This document shows, piece after piece, positions 51,201 through 58,870 of a DNA stretch of 64,000 nt (its first letter is position 1; each line of letters starts with the position of its first letter). The notes beneath the pieces were generated by a model. That model was not told where the DNA came from and searched no databases. It saw nothing but the letters and a program-made list of their open reading frames with translations. The position numbers and the translations under genes were made by a program. Origin of the DNA: Watersipora subatra (lineage: Eukaryota > Bryozoa > Gymnolaemata > Cheilostomatida > Watersiporidae); the NCBI RefSeq assembly GCF_963576615.1, contig NC_088708.1, positions 68,654,672 through 68,718,671 on the forward strand, given 5' to 3'.

Positions 51201-54200
51201 TACAGTTTTCTGTAGGTGTGCATATAGGACACCTCTACGGGCCATACATACAGTATACACAATATAGTTTATATAGGATATGTTTATGAGTAACACATAC
51301 AATATAGTTTATTTTAGGATAGCCTACACCTATGGGCCATACCTTCAAGTATAGTTTATATAGGAAACATCTATGGATCATCTATACAATATAGTTTATA
51401 TAGGGTATAAATATGGCCATACATACAATATACACAATATAGTTTATACAGAATACAGCTCTGAGTCATACATACAATATGGTTTGTATAAAATACATTT
51501 ATGGGTTGTACATACAATATGGTTTATGCACGATATATCTATGGGTCAAACATACAATATAATTGATATAGGATACATCTATGGGTCATACATACAATAT
51601 AGTTTATATAGGAAACATCTATGGATCATCTATACAATATAGTTTATATAGGGTATAAATATGGCCATACATACAATATACACAATATAGTTTATACAGA
51701 ATACAGCTCTGAGTCATACATACAATATGGTTTGTATAAAATACATTTATGGGTTGTACATACAATATGGTTTATGCACGATATATCTATGGGTCAAACA
51801 TACAATATAATTGATATAGGATACATCTATGGGTCATACATACAATATAGTTTATATAGGATACATCTACGGGTCATACATACAATATATTTTATATAGG
51901 ATACATCTATGGGTCATGCATACAATATGGTTTATATAGGATACATCTATGATACCTTATGTGGAAAGCATAGCGACTGCGGCTGATCATAGAGATAGCC
52001 AATTTGCATCCACTGCCAACTATTTGCTAGCAGCTGTCAGATATGTACTGCTTGGACTGCTCACACTACACAGTGATAACAGGAATGTTTGCCTAATGAA
52101 AGCAGTAATTAGCATAGTTGACATGTAGAGGTGGAACGAGACACGAGACGTCTCGTGTATCGACCTGTCTCGTATCGGTCTCGTCTCGACTTAACTATTG
52201 CCAAACTCGAGACAGGAAATAGAACTAAAGCGCCTGCGCACGGTTGTTAAAACATGGCTTCTCGCGGTAACAACAATTCTATATATTGTAATGGATTGCG
52301 GGCAACTGCCTTTAAAGTTATACCCGGTCCGTTACTACGTGTTGTTATTGATTATGTTGGCCACCGAGTCTAATCATGTAGTCCGGACAACAGCCCTGCT
52401 AACATATTGTAGTCCGGTTATATGTCCTTAAACAGATACCGGGTCGTATCGAATTACCCTCCGGATAATCCGATTTAACAAATAGACTTGCGGGTAAAAT
52501 GTCTGTATTTTATCGTATCGTGTTCAAACACCAACTAACCTTCAAAAAATTTGGACATCTTTTATATACTACCAATTGCGGGTAAAACTCGTCCGGACAC
52601 GGAGAAACGAACTAAAGGCCGTGTCAACCAAAGTACGTGTTCAAGTAACAATGACATCATTAGTTCAATATAAGAATATATATGGTAATTCATATAATTT
52701 CATGAGTACAATTTAAATATAATTCACATACTACAGTTAAAACACAAACAAAACTTAACATAAATGAAACAATAAAAATGAAAGTGTTACCGTGTGTTCT
52801 TTTAGTTGCGGTACTTCTTTGTAGATCGACGGCTCTCGGTTTCATTACACATTTCATTACATTAAAAAGTAGATCTAGTCAATAGATGGTAAAAATATAC
52901 ATGTACAAAGCAATATGTTTATAATAATTATTATCAATCAAGCTCAAAATTCTTAGAAATATATAACTTCGCTATTTTAGAGCTGTTTGTGTCACTTGTT
53001 TACAAAAAATGACAAAAATACATGCATATCGCTATTAAAATGCTGTATTTAAATCGTTTATACCAGGTGAAAATTAAATTAAAAAAGATTTTTATCATTT
53101 TTATATATCAAGTACACTAGTGCTAGTGTAGTGCAATCATCCCCAAATGCTCATTATTTTACTGTCTCAGGTCTCGAATTTTTACAAGACAGTGTCTCGA
53201 GTCTCGTCTCGAACTTTAAAAACCTGTCTCGTTCCACCTCTATTGACACGGAGAATGTGTTGGCACTTCAATAGAAAAAAAGCTTTGCAACAAAAACACT
53301 GATGCCTTGAATCAGACTGGAGACAAAAGTATTACATCACCACATGAGATATTGCCAGCAATATATCATTCCTCAAACCATTGTATGCACGCTGTGGTCT
53401 TGGAAAAGCCAGTTTTACGACAGCCAACAGTTGATGATTCAGCCCACCGAGCATGTTGCAAGAATAAATTCTATTTTGATGCAGGAAGTGCTGTTTTCAG
53501 AAAATGCGATAATCTTTAGTAAAGATGCGCATTATGGTCTCATGCTGTACAAAAATAGCTACCCACCGCACTCACTAGATCTTATTAGATTAACAGAAGC
53601 AAATGGCAGATAGAACTGTTTAGATAATTCAGAAATCATTAGAGACATTTCTGTGCGATAGTTTGGTTAAAAACTTAGTACACAGACAAGTTTTCTGACG
53701 TCTGACATGCAAAACTGCAGCCATAAGTGGCAAGACTCAAGCTTTTTAAAGTAAGATGTGATATTAACAGAGCAAATTTGATTAGCGAAGATAGACCTGT
53801 GAAATATTAGGTAAACCGCATGCCTACGATAGTAAATATATATCATAACTTTGCTCATCGCAAAACATAAGATAAAAACACAATAGGTGATTTGGTGAGA
53901 GAAAGAACAGTGGTAACAGCAGCTATTAATGCAAGACTAACAGCAAATATATCATTGAACACATCCCTAGCAACAGTACTAACATCTATAGAAATAGCAC
54001 TACGATCTATGTGCTTTATTTACAGTAGCAATACTAGTACTGTAAGCTAACAAGCTACCAACAGCTACTGCAGTGGTAGTACTAACAAATGACCTACTAG
54101 TATTAAAAGTTCTATTGATAGTGCAAACAGCTATGGCAGTAAAATACCAACCTCGATAATAGTACTAACGTGATTCGTGTTAGTATTACTGGTTATAATA

Positions 54201-54524
54201 ACAGTACTAAGTAGCCAACCGTAAATGGTGCATACGAGATGCGATAATTGATAAGTTTTAGTCATAAGAGTAACAGTACGTACAGTAACAATATGAATTT
54301 CACAGTACTTATAAAAATAATATTGACAGCAATAATAGTAGCGCAGGGAGTATGGTACTGAAAGTCATAGTACTGACAGTCTTAGTAATGACAATAACGG
54401 AAAAGACCGTAATGATAACTAAAGAACTCACCTTGTATTCCTTAAATAAGGTTTCGGCATCATCGTGCAAGAGATAAGAATATCGATCAACGTGCTGCTG
54501 AAGACAGTCGAGCTGAGAGTCCAT
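24251..54524 (-). CDS. PTPN12-like: PEST-type non-receptor protein tyrosine phosphatase (PTPN12/18/22-like), 15 exons, 787 aa
   Basis: A cytosolic protein tyrosine phosphatase, assembled from 15 minus-strand exons whose phases all agree (2364 nt including stop). The catalytic domain (about residues 25-310) has NRYRDIVPF, the DYINANY substrate-recognition loop, IASQAPL, and FWRMIWE. The WPD loop is TAWPDHGIP with acid Asp200. The P-loop is [12 protein letters not shown] with nucleophile Cys232, and the Q-loop region is QTPEQY. These positions match PTPN12 (Asp199 and Cys231) almost exactly, and 787 residues is close to PTPN12 and PTPN22. The tail (325-787) is proline-rich ([25 protein letters not shown]), as expected for SH3 partners, and rich in tyrosine motifs. 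I do not see the C-terminal homology box of vertebrate PEST phosphatases. Exons 1-9 are secure; exons 12-15 are inferred from splice phase alone. Confidence 0.85.
25136..25219 (-). CDS. PTPN12-like: Phosphatase exon 14 (candidate)
   Basis: Acceptor TTTATAG, donor G|GTGAAG. It encodes (E)[17 protein letters not shown]...LWLND, phase 1 to phase 1. The frame would stay open past the donor for about 20 codons to a TGA, so an alternative ending is possible. I recognise no domain. Confidence 0.5.
25343..25433 (-). CDS. PTPN12-like: Phosphatase exon 13 (candidate)
   Basis: Acceptor CCTTGCAG, donor G|GTAAGA. It encodes [16 protein letters not shown]...EIMYRGMNM, phase 0 in and phase 1 out. It joins exon 14 through a split GAG codon. 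It could instead belong to a separate small minus-strand gene, because 5.9 kb of repeats separates it from exon 12. Confidence 0.5.
25786..26270 (+). repeat. 22-bp minisatellite, about 21 copies
   Basis: Unit GACAGCAATGTATGGTCTCT plus GA, with TGG/TTG/TAG and GACAGC/GAGCCAGC variants. Because 22 is not a multiple of 3 and the unit lacks minus-strand stops, all three minus frames stay open for 140-169 codons. These are not genes. Confidence 0.93.
27112..27255 (+). repeat. 18-bp minisatellite, about 8 copies
   Basis: Unit TATAGTTGATATCCTTGC, almost perfect, with one GTTGCTATCC variant near the start. Confidence 0.93.
27436..27844. mobile_element. Short inverted-repeat DNA element with 5-bp flanking duplication
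   Basis: The left end CCGTACTTTTCGAACTAT and the right end (reverse complement CCGTACTTTTCGGACTAT) are inverted repeats differing at one position. AAATA lies on both sides (27436-27440 and 27840-27844). The inside is only 399 bp and has no coding capacity. Palindromic CCGCAC/GCGGC motifs sit just inside the ends. The superfamily is uncertain. Confidence 0.75.
28375..28560 (+). mobile_element. tRNA-like SINE copy
   Basis: CAGTTGGACAATGTAGTGTG...GGTTGTGAGTTTAAATCC resembles a decayed tRNA A box/B box pair. It aligns with a minus-strand copy at 43975-44052. A CAGACGG-containing tail follows, and the sequence ends in TA repeats. Confidence 0.5.
31304..31735 (+). repeat. 11-bp minisatellite, about 39 copies
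   Basis: Unit GATAGTGAGCT with TTATAGTGAGC and CATAGTGAGC/GAACT variants in intermingled order. It lies in the phosphatase intron between exons 12 and 13. Confidence 0.93.
31933..32030 (-). CDS. PTPN12-like: Phosphatase exon 12 (tail)
   Basis: Acceptor GTTACAG. It encodes (Y)[17 protein letters not shown]...FKLSSL and joins exon 11 through a split TAC. The donor TTA|GTAAGC is a good match. If it is not used, the frame stops two codons later at 31924-31926 and this becomes the last exon, giving a protein about 72 residues shorter. Confidence 0.6.
32384..32482 (-). CDS. PTPN12-like: Phosphatase exon 11 (tail)
   Basis: Acceptor TTATTTAG, donor GAAT|GTAAGT (strong). It encodes (E)[20 protein letters not shown]...DSYSLVE. 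It is phase 1 at both ends and carries the YSLA repeat seen in exon 9, which supports it as part of this gene. Confidence 0.75.
32492..32948 (-). repeat. 32/33-bp minisatellite, about 13 copies
   Basis: Unit near CACAGTCTAAATTACATAGAGTATGATGTAGCC. It begins within 10-20 bp of the acceptor of exon 11 and lies wholly in the intron. The open minus frame across it ([10 protein letters not shown] repeats) is a by-product. Confidence 0.93.
33305..33469 (-). CDS. PTPN12-like: Phosphatase exon 10 (tail)
   Basis: Acceptor TTTGCAG. It encodes (G)[26 protein letters not shown]...SGSLNS. The proposed donor TCAG|GTTGGG is weak. Read-through would give GWA then TAA, ending the protein here. Phase 1 agreement with exon 11 and the shared EYS motif favour splicing. 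Confidence 0.7.
33613..34423 (-). CDS. PTPN12-like: Phosphatase exon 9 (large tail exon)
   Basis: An 811-nt exon after CAATTTTAG encoding residues 325-594 plus one base; donor G|GTAAAC. It carries the proline-rich stretch [10 protein letters not shown], an ITIM-like LTYASV (Tyr407), [30 protein letters not shown], and the repeats [18 protein letters not shown] and EYQLAEEI. The first 51 codons use no ATG, so the frame continues from exon 8. Confidence 0.85.
34640..34970 (+). repeat. Degenerate about 31-bp tandem repeat
   Basis: Imperfect copies of CACTGCTATGTAGGTCATTA and neighbours, most regular at 34680-34780 and drifting after 34850. It is intronic, and the plus-strand open frame over it is a by-product. 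Confidence 0.8.
35083..35211 (-). CDS. PTPN12-like: Phosphatase exon 8 (end of catalytic domain)
   Basis: Acceptor CATGTAG, donor AAAG|GTGAGA. It encodes [18 protein letters not shown]...SKQRTQK, the last catalytic-domain helix (PTPN12: EQYELVHRAIAQLF). Phase 0 at both ends. Its first 25 bp are part of a 61-bp tandem repeat that extends into the upstream intron. Confidence 0.9.
35187..35391. repeat. 61-bp tandem repeat spanning a splice acceptor
   Basis: Three copies (35187-35247, 35248-35308, 35309-35369) plus a partial fourth. Copy 1 includes the exon 8 acceptor and its first 25 coding bases. Copies 2 and 3 each keep an AG|GAGCAG acceptor-like site in the intron. Confidence 0.92.
35585..35651 (+). 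repeat. (GTAT)n microsatellite
   Basis: About 16 perfect GTAT units in the intron between phosphatase exons 7 and 8. Confidence 0.97.
35852..35996 (-). CDS. PTPN12-like: Phosphatase exon 7 (P-loop Arg)
   Basis: Acceptor CTTGCAG, donor CCT|GTGAGT. It completes the split Ser and encodes [17 protein letters not shown]...[13 protein letters not shown]. It supplies the P-loop arginine and the Q-loop region of the catalytic domain. Confidence 0.95.
36148..37023. mobile_element. TTAA-flanked inverted-repeat element, copy C (876 bp)
   Basis: Third copy of the family at 1440 and 11559, flanked by TTAA at 36144-36147 and 37024-37027. It lies in the phosphatase intron between exons 6 and 7. It is nearly the same length as copy A, so both look full length. 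Both terminal repeats are about 150 bp. Confidence 0.85.
37173..37381 (-). CDS. PTPN12-like: Phosphatase exon 6 (WPD loop and catalytic Cys)
   Basis: It encodes [16 protein letters not shown]...[12 protein letters not shown]...PIVVHC plus AG of the next Ser. The acceptor is an unusual GTGCAAAG; the donor is AG|GTGAGT. It contains Asp200 and Cys232 by the assembled numbering. The intron interrupts the active-site signature right after the cysteine. Confidence 0.95.
37556..37945 (+). repeat. About 41-bp minisatellite, 9 copies
   Basis: Unit near CAACTATAACTGTATTATATGTACTACTAAACTAACTGAT. Two subtypes alternate: GATCAA/GATTAA and GCTGTTAA. Confidence 0.93.
38252..39662. mobile_element. TA-flanked transposon family E, copy 2 (1411 bp)
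   Basis: The ends CCGTAAAATCTCTAATTTAACGC and (reverse complement) CCGTAAAACCTCTAATTGAACGC match, with TA on both sides (38250-38251 and 39663-39664). A broken plus-strand frame ([20 protein letters not shown] region, 38780-38930) may be transposase debris. It is related to 15297-18032 in inverted orientation. Confidence 0.75.
39708..39779 (-). CDS. PTPN12-like: Phosphatase exon 5
   Basis: A 72-nt exon after TCACACAG and before GTGAGT, encoding [19 protein letters not shown]. It matches the conserved KCxRYWP segment of phosphatase catalytic domains. Phase 0 at both ends. Confidence 0.93.
40352..40705 (+). mobile_element. Solo LTR (Gypsy-like), 346 bp
   Basis: The LTR proper runs 40356-40701, beginning TGTGGTGG and ending CTTTACA, flanked by ATAT on both sides (40352-40355 and 40702-40705). 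It holds a GC-rich AGCCAAGCC tract, a GC-box-like GGGCGGGG and a TATA box. No internal retrotransposon sequence adjoins it. It ends about 50 bp downstream of the donor of phosphatase exon 4. Confidence 0.65.
40529..40535 (+). promoter_or_regulatory. TATA box of the solo LTR
   Basis: TATATAA lies 10-15 bp after the GC-box-like motif inside the LTR, oriented opposite to the phosphatase gene. Initiation about 30 bp downstream would be expected; activity is unknown. Confidence 0.5.
40751..40885 (-). CDS. PTPN12-like: Phosphatase exon 4
   Basis: It encodes [15 protein letters not shown]...[26 protein letters not shown], the classic phosphatase core motifs. Acceptor TTCTTGCAG, donor AAG|GTAGGT. 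Phase 0 at both ends. Confidence 0.96.
40910..43036. mobile_element. TA-flanked DNA transposon (2127 bp), decayed
   Basis: The ends AATTCCGGCATACGAGTCGA and (reverse complement) AATTCTGGTGTTTAAGTCGA match at most positions, with TA on both sides (40908-40909 and 43037-43038). This fits a Tc1/mariner/pogo-like element. Open frames inside (for example 41122-41367 plus) are broken and unrecognised. It ends 24 bp upstream of the acceptor of phosphatase exon 4. Confidence 0.7.
43039..43130 (-). repeat. Decayed duplicates of the exon 4 acceptor junction
   Basis: Two minus-strand copies, near 43130-43085 and 43084-43041, repeat the AG|GGAATATATGGTAGCAATGC start of exon 4 with changes (GGAAGATATGGTAGCAATGC and GGAATATACAATAGCAATGT). 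They sit on the far side of the transposon at 40910-43036. Confidence 0.8.
43238..43340 (+). mobile_element. Fragment: family E end joined to a Tigger-like end
   Basis: TACCGTGAAACCTCTA is followed directly by CTGATACTGCTTCGACTTACAA. It is the same join as at 15297-15330, with weaker similarity continuing to about 43340. The far end is not found. Confidence 0.5.
43975..44052 (-). mobile_element. tRNA-like SINE copy (minus)
   Basis: On the minus strand TAGTGTAGTGGTTTAG and, about 30 bp on, GGTTCGGAGATCAAATC resemble pol III A and B boxes. It aligns with 28375-28460. The match to a functional tRNA fold is poor, so it is a SINE relic and not a tRNA gene. Confidence 0.55.
44129..44189. repeat. 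Two adjacent hairpins
   Basis: CACAGTTGATCG (44129-44140) pairs with CGATCAACTGTG (44156-44167). ATTTTTACG (44168-44176) pairs with CGTAAAAAT (44181-44189). There is no gap between the two structures. Confidence 0.9.
44777..44853 (-). CDS. PTPN12-like: Phosphatase exon 3
   Basis: Acceptor TTTTCAG, donor CAG|GTCAGA. It encodes (F)[25 protein letters not shown], with the DYINANY recognition loop. It starts with two bases that complete a TTT Phe with exon 2. Confidence 0.95.
46540..46760 (+). repeat. Degenerate short tandem repeat
   Basis: Imperfect AGCTATCTAACATTA-type units of about 20-24 bp, mixed in order, in the phosphatase intron between exons 2 and 3. Confidence 0.75.
46871..46982 (-). 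CDS. PTPN12-like: Phosphatase exon 2
   Basis: Acceptor TTTATAG, donor T|GTACGT. It encodes [20 protein letters not shown], then [17 protein letters not shown]. The NRYRDIVPF motif marks the start of the phosphatase fold. Phase 0 in, phase 1 out. Confidence 0.95.
47027..47215 (+). repeat. 22-bp minisatellite, about 8 copies
   Basis: Unit GACTACACCGGGCACATGCAAT with GGTACATG and TGGGCACATG variants. It lies about 50 bp upstream of phosphatase exon 2 in the intron. Confidence 0.92.
51060..51955 (+). repeat. About 38-bp satellite with a 248-bp higher-order duplication
   Basis: Repeated units near CATCTATGGGTCATACATACAATATAGTTTATATAGGATA, degenerate before 51360. From about 51360 a 248-bp block is repeated with essentially no change (51373 onward equals 51621 onward). 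The plus-strand open frames [13 protein letters not shown]... are by-products. Confidence 0.93.
52118..53250. mobile_element. hAT-like element, TAGAGGTGG ends (1117 bp)
   Basis: The element 52126-53242 has a 17-bp perfect inverted repeat TAGAGGTGGAACGAGAC. The flanking 8-mers are TTGACATG and TTGACACG (one mismatch), consistent with the 8-bp duplication of hAT transposons. Subterminal GAGAC/GTCTC motifs are dense at both ends, including the perfect 18-bp palindrome at 52141-52158. There is no transposase frame. Confidence 0.8.
54432..54524 (-). CDS. PTPN12-like: Phosphatase exon 1 (start)
   Basis: The ATG at 54524-54522 is the only in-frame ATG. The exon encodes [20 protein letters not shown]...FKEYK, and the donor AAG|GTGAGT is strong. 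Phase 0 joins exon 2. It resembles the short N-terminal helix of PEST phosphatases. The frame upstream lacks another ATG. Confidence 0.85.
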
Positions 54525-57500
54525 TGCTGTAGTGACACAAGAGTGATAAGATAAGAATAAGAAGAGAGATGCTCCTACTAGACTTGGCAATGACTAGCTT
54601 GAGTCATGATTCGCTGTACTCATTGCGCAAACAGCCTTGTCATAACATCTGTCATCTTAGTCAGAATACGAGTCGAGTTGGCACAACCACAAGAGATGCA
54701 GCAGTCAATATGTACAACACTAACTGCCAAGCTGCTTGGGAACGATAAGAAGAAACTTCAGTTTTTATACAAACCTGATGCTATTGTGCCTCTTTAACCT
54801 CATTGCCTCGTAGATGTTCCATTGCAAACCTAAAATGTAAACCACTTATTTGAGAAAAGTTTTTGTTCAGCATTTGTGCCGGCTGCTTGCATTAGAGGAA
54901 GACCGGCTGAAGAACTGCCATCAGTAGAGATATAACAGAGAGCAGGAACTAGCTGAAGTGATTTATGGCTACATTGCTCAGACAGACAATAGGACGGTGT
55001 ATATGGACTCTTTGGTGAAATATGACAATAGCATTTTGAAATGGCTCGATCAAGTGTTTGCTATGCATTCAAAAGTACCGACATAAAACTGTTTCAGAGC
55101 CTGACTATAAAAAAGTAAGATGACTATTCCCATTGAAAGTCGATCAGTCACCCCGTGAGCCAAATGCTAGATCTTTCTAACCTATATTTACTGCTGCCGA
55201 AGACTCCCGAAACAGTAAGCAAATACCCAACATAGCTAAAATGTAATACCATTCCACTTTAAAATTGAGGCACTCTAGCATGTATTTGTTTAGCCTGTTA
55301 TCCATAGAATAACAGCTGGCAGATTACCCTACAATTTTTGTTAGAGTTTTACAAACATATCCTTAAACTTGAGTATGCTCCTCAGATGTTGGCATGTTTT
55401 TTAAATAAGCATAAATATTTTAAAATATTCATTCCATAGCAGCCATAAAAACAGTTTAAAAGTTCGCATGCAAAACAAGCTAGCCAAATACTGGCAAATA
55501 GAGAGCTCAATAGATATGCATGATTATGATAGTGAAAAATACCAACGTTCCAAGGAAGCATTGAAACAAAATATTTAAATGGTTTTGAGTTTACACACAA
55601 ACTCAAATTTTTTTGTTTTATTGAAAATTTTACCAACAATGTAATTTTATGCCAAAGTATTGCAGTCACAAGATTATTGTTACTTTTTGCAAAAACCTAT
55701 GAGAAAATGGCATAGTAGGTATAACAAGGCTCTCTGCAGCACTGCTACTAGTAAGTGGTGTGGCAAGTGTTTGCTAAATAACTAGACTTTAAATGGTAAC
55801 CAATCATTGTACGAAGAGCCATACAACGTTTCAGCAAAGACCATTGTCAGCTATGCATAGTTACACGTACATAAGTAAGATATATAGTGCATATTATGCA
55901 ATATATATATATAGAATATACATAAAAAGTGTGAAAGTTTGATAAAACTGTATTACTCAAAGTTTCATGTAAAAACAATCTTCAGATACAGTATTAATAC
56001 TGTATCTGAAGATTGTCTTTACATGAAACTTTGAGTAATACAGTTTTATCAAACTTTCACACTTTTTATATCTATTTTAGATCAGCTCAGAAAACTTAGA
56101 CCACTTTTATAGACAACGTGACCATAAATACAATTCTTTTGTGCATATATATACATATATATATATTATATATACATATATATATATATAATGTATATTT
56201 ACTACGCATAGCAGAAATGGAGATTGTATTTACTGCATAAAGTGCACACATATACAGATTGTCAGTGGGCATACGTATGCGATAACAGAATATATCTTCA
56301 AGCTGACCATCTGATCCATACCAAAATTAGGGAGCCGTGAGTAGCTGGCTTCATGTAACAATAAGCAGTGTGTCTTATTACTCTTTAAGCTAGGTGCGTT
56401 TATCGACGATTACATGCAATGTTTAGTCACTGTAAAAATGGTGGCACTACATTGTTGCAAGCAAAAGCAGATAAACCTTTAATGCTTACTCATTGCTTAC
56501 CTTTACAGTAAGAATCGATCTATCATTCACAAAACTCACTTGAAGTCATTTCAAGTTCAGAATATGGAACGTTTCATGTATACAGTAAATGACTCATAGC
56601 AGCAATATACTTTTTGAATATACAATGTATATTAATTACTGGTGCTACGCGCGTTGTGAAAGGCACCTTTAGCAACGCACGTAGTATCCGTGATACTAAT
56701 ACATATATTGACAAGAAACTATCAAAAATGTAAGACCAATGATATACAGCCTTTACAGGGAGCTGTATATCATTGGTAAGACCGATCACCAGGAAGCTTG
56801 CGAAACATGGGTTGCCAACTATAAGCCATAAAAACTTCGTAAACACTGAATATCAAACATTACAAAAAACACCCATAAATAATTCACGCAAATCAGTAAT
56901 AAAAATATATAAACATGAATGTATAAAGAAAATTTACCGGTGATTACTTTAAAATAATGTAAACAGTTGCAATCACGAGCTCCTCCTTTAAGGGGCGAGG
57001 CTTGAGATGCGTGATAGCCAGAGTTTATAATTTTGTTTGGTTTAGCATATCGTATCAAAATTTGAAATTTAGGCAAATATCTTGTGCCCATTTTAACGCT
57101 TTGAAATTATTGCGATGAGTGTTTGAGCGAACGGCCGAGGTAAATGAGTGACTGAACGTCAGTGTTCCTCATCACACGCATAATACGCTCAATACGGAAT
57201 GAATTCAATAATTCGCAGAGCGTTCGCCTTTACGCTTATTTACTGGTCCAAGAGTACCGATATGTCTAAGTGTACTACCGGAATTCATATCGACTAATCA
57301 ACTTTAGCTAAGACCGAAACGGCTTATGAGAGGGCTGATTAAAATAGATACAGTACGTACAAAGACTTGAAGATCGCCCAAATAAGCTCACATGCATATG
57401 TTCCGATATTACTGACGATCTTCTTGACAATCTGTTGGCGCTAATTCTCGTAGACATTCCATATTGTTTGTACGCAATTTGTTGCGCACAAATCCCGAAA

Positions 57501-57686
57501 TACAAAATGGACTATATACAATCCGTAACTGACGTTCAAACAAGGTTTGAGCAAAACAAAACTCTGCCTAGTTTAATGCTTCAAAGATTGAAGGAACGAA
57601 AGGCAAAAATTCGTAAATTTATGCTATATGTAAATGGAATGTTAAATGGTGAGGCCTCATTTTAAAAAATATTGATTTGATTCTTT
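54525..57686. other. Upstream of the phosphatase; no gene seen
   Basis: Presumed 5' flank of the phosphatase gene, with no clear TATA box near the start. It holds the long palindrome at 55922 and a smaller inverted repeat at 56736-56776 (CCAATGATATACAGC, 11-bp loop). The open frame 57435-57665 is not recognised. Confidence 0.5.
55922..56069. repeat. 148-bp near-perfect palindrome (74-bp arms, no spacer)
   Basis: The arms differ at one position only: TGTAAAAACAATC on the left against GATTGTCTTTACA on the right. The centre is GTATTAATAC. The outer ends AAAAGTGTG...CACACTTTT are flanked by TA, so a fold-back DNA element is possible. It has no coding capacity. Confidence 0.95.
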
Positions 57687-58011
57687 GATGATGATGATGA
57701 ACTCTTTATTGATAAAATCAAATATGATATACAACAATTAAACAAAAGTCTCTTTTTGCAGGCAAAGATGAAATGAAATTGTATCATCCGATTATAGTAC
57801 ATATTAACCTGAATAGATTGTAATATATTATATAGCCAAAGATAGATAATATTATATACAATTAAAATGGACGTGTTTATTTTGATTGTTCATGTTTGGT
57901 AATGTTGACAGTTTGGCAAAATTTTCCACAATCAAGATTGTATTGAATGATAATTTGATATTTGATATACAATTAATATTAATTGTTAATTATTAATTGT
58001 TAATTAAAATA

Positions 58012-58052
58012 ATACTGTTAACCCAAGCGTCAGACGCTTGGGTTAACAGTAT
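58012..58052. repeat. Perfect 20-bp inverted repeat with 1-nt spacer
   Basis: ATACTGTTAACCCAAGCGTC, one A, then its exact reverse complement. A third partial copy (CTGACCCAAGCATCAGACGG) follows at 58053. Confidence 0.95.
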
Positions 58053-58870
58053 CTGACCCAAGCATCAGACGGCCCTAGACGCCGTAAAGTGTTAGTGTTA
58101 TTCGAGTTAACGCCTGACCAGGGCTATAATATTATCATCTGTTGTCGTGTGAACATGAGACGATGTGTGACTTGCAGGAAGTCTATTATGGAGTTCCAAC
58201 TATTTTCTGTTGGCTGTGTGTGTAATCTAGCATCTTTGTAATCCGCACATAGGCTACATGTATATGGAAGTAATGGTGAGCGGATTTGTCTTCTTTTAAA
58301 CAAGTGAAAGTTAGACTGTAACTCAATCCTGATCTGAATTGGAATAATTGGCGTCTGCTTTGGCCAATTAACAGGTCACATAGAGCTCCCAAGATGTTCT
58401 CTTTCGGTGTTCAGTTTTATTGTTTGTTTGAAGACATGATCTGGGTGTAGATTTGAAAGAAGGCCGTATGGGCATGTTCCATCTCTGATTAGTGCTGTCC
58501 ATTGTCGTTTCCATTTTTTCTACACAATTGTTGACTTTTATTATCGATATATCATTTTGGGATGTCTTTGAGTGACACAGAACAGTAAATTAGTTTTCCG
58601 ATGTCTGTTATAATAGCTACTGTTATTGGGCTTTTTTGGGAGCTGGTGAGCTCATCCAATTGGTTAGGATTCACCAATCCTCTCACAATCATCATTCTTT
58701 CTTTCATGTATAATAGTTTAATTGGAGAGATGTTAATCAGTAGGTGTAGGGAGTAGCTAGGCGGGTTGTAATGGGCTCCTGAAAGTAGTTTGATGTATGG
58801 GTAGAGCGAGATTTTGGGGTTGATGTCCCAGAGTGAGGCCCCATATGCTTAAATGCTATGGGGTTAAATG

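Larger units (their letters stand above)
47216..54431 (-). other. Phosphatase intron 1 (7.4 kb, remainder)
   Basis: Contains the minisatellite at 47027, a possible SINE relic around 47870-48010 (AAACATGGCTCTTATTATAGTAAAA also occurs inverted near 44315), the array at 51060-51955 and the hAT-like element at 52126. A degenerate ACAGTAGTACTAACA-type tract lies at about 53935-54410. Otherwise I see nothing in 48060-51000. Confidence 0.6.

Noticed and set aside
51373-51899. Two 90-aa plus frames with identical sequence
   Set aside because: Both are translations of the duplicated satellite block.
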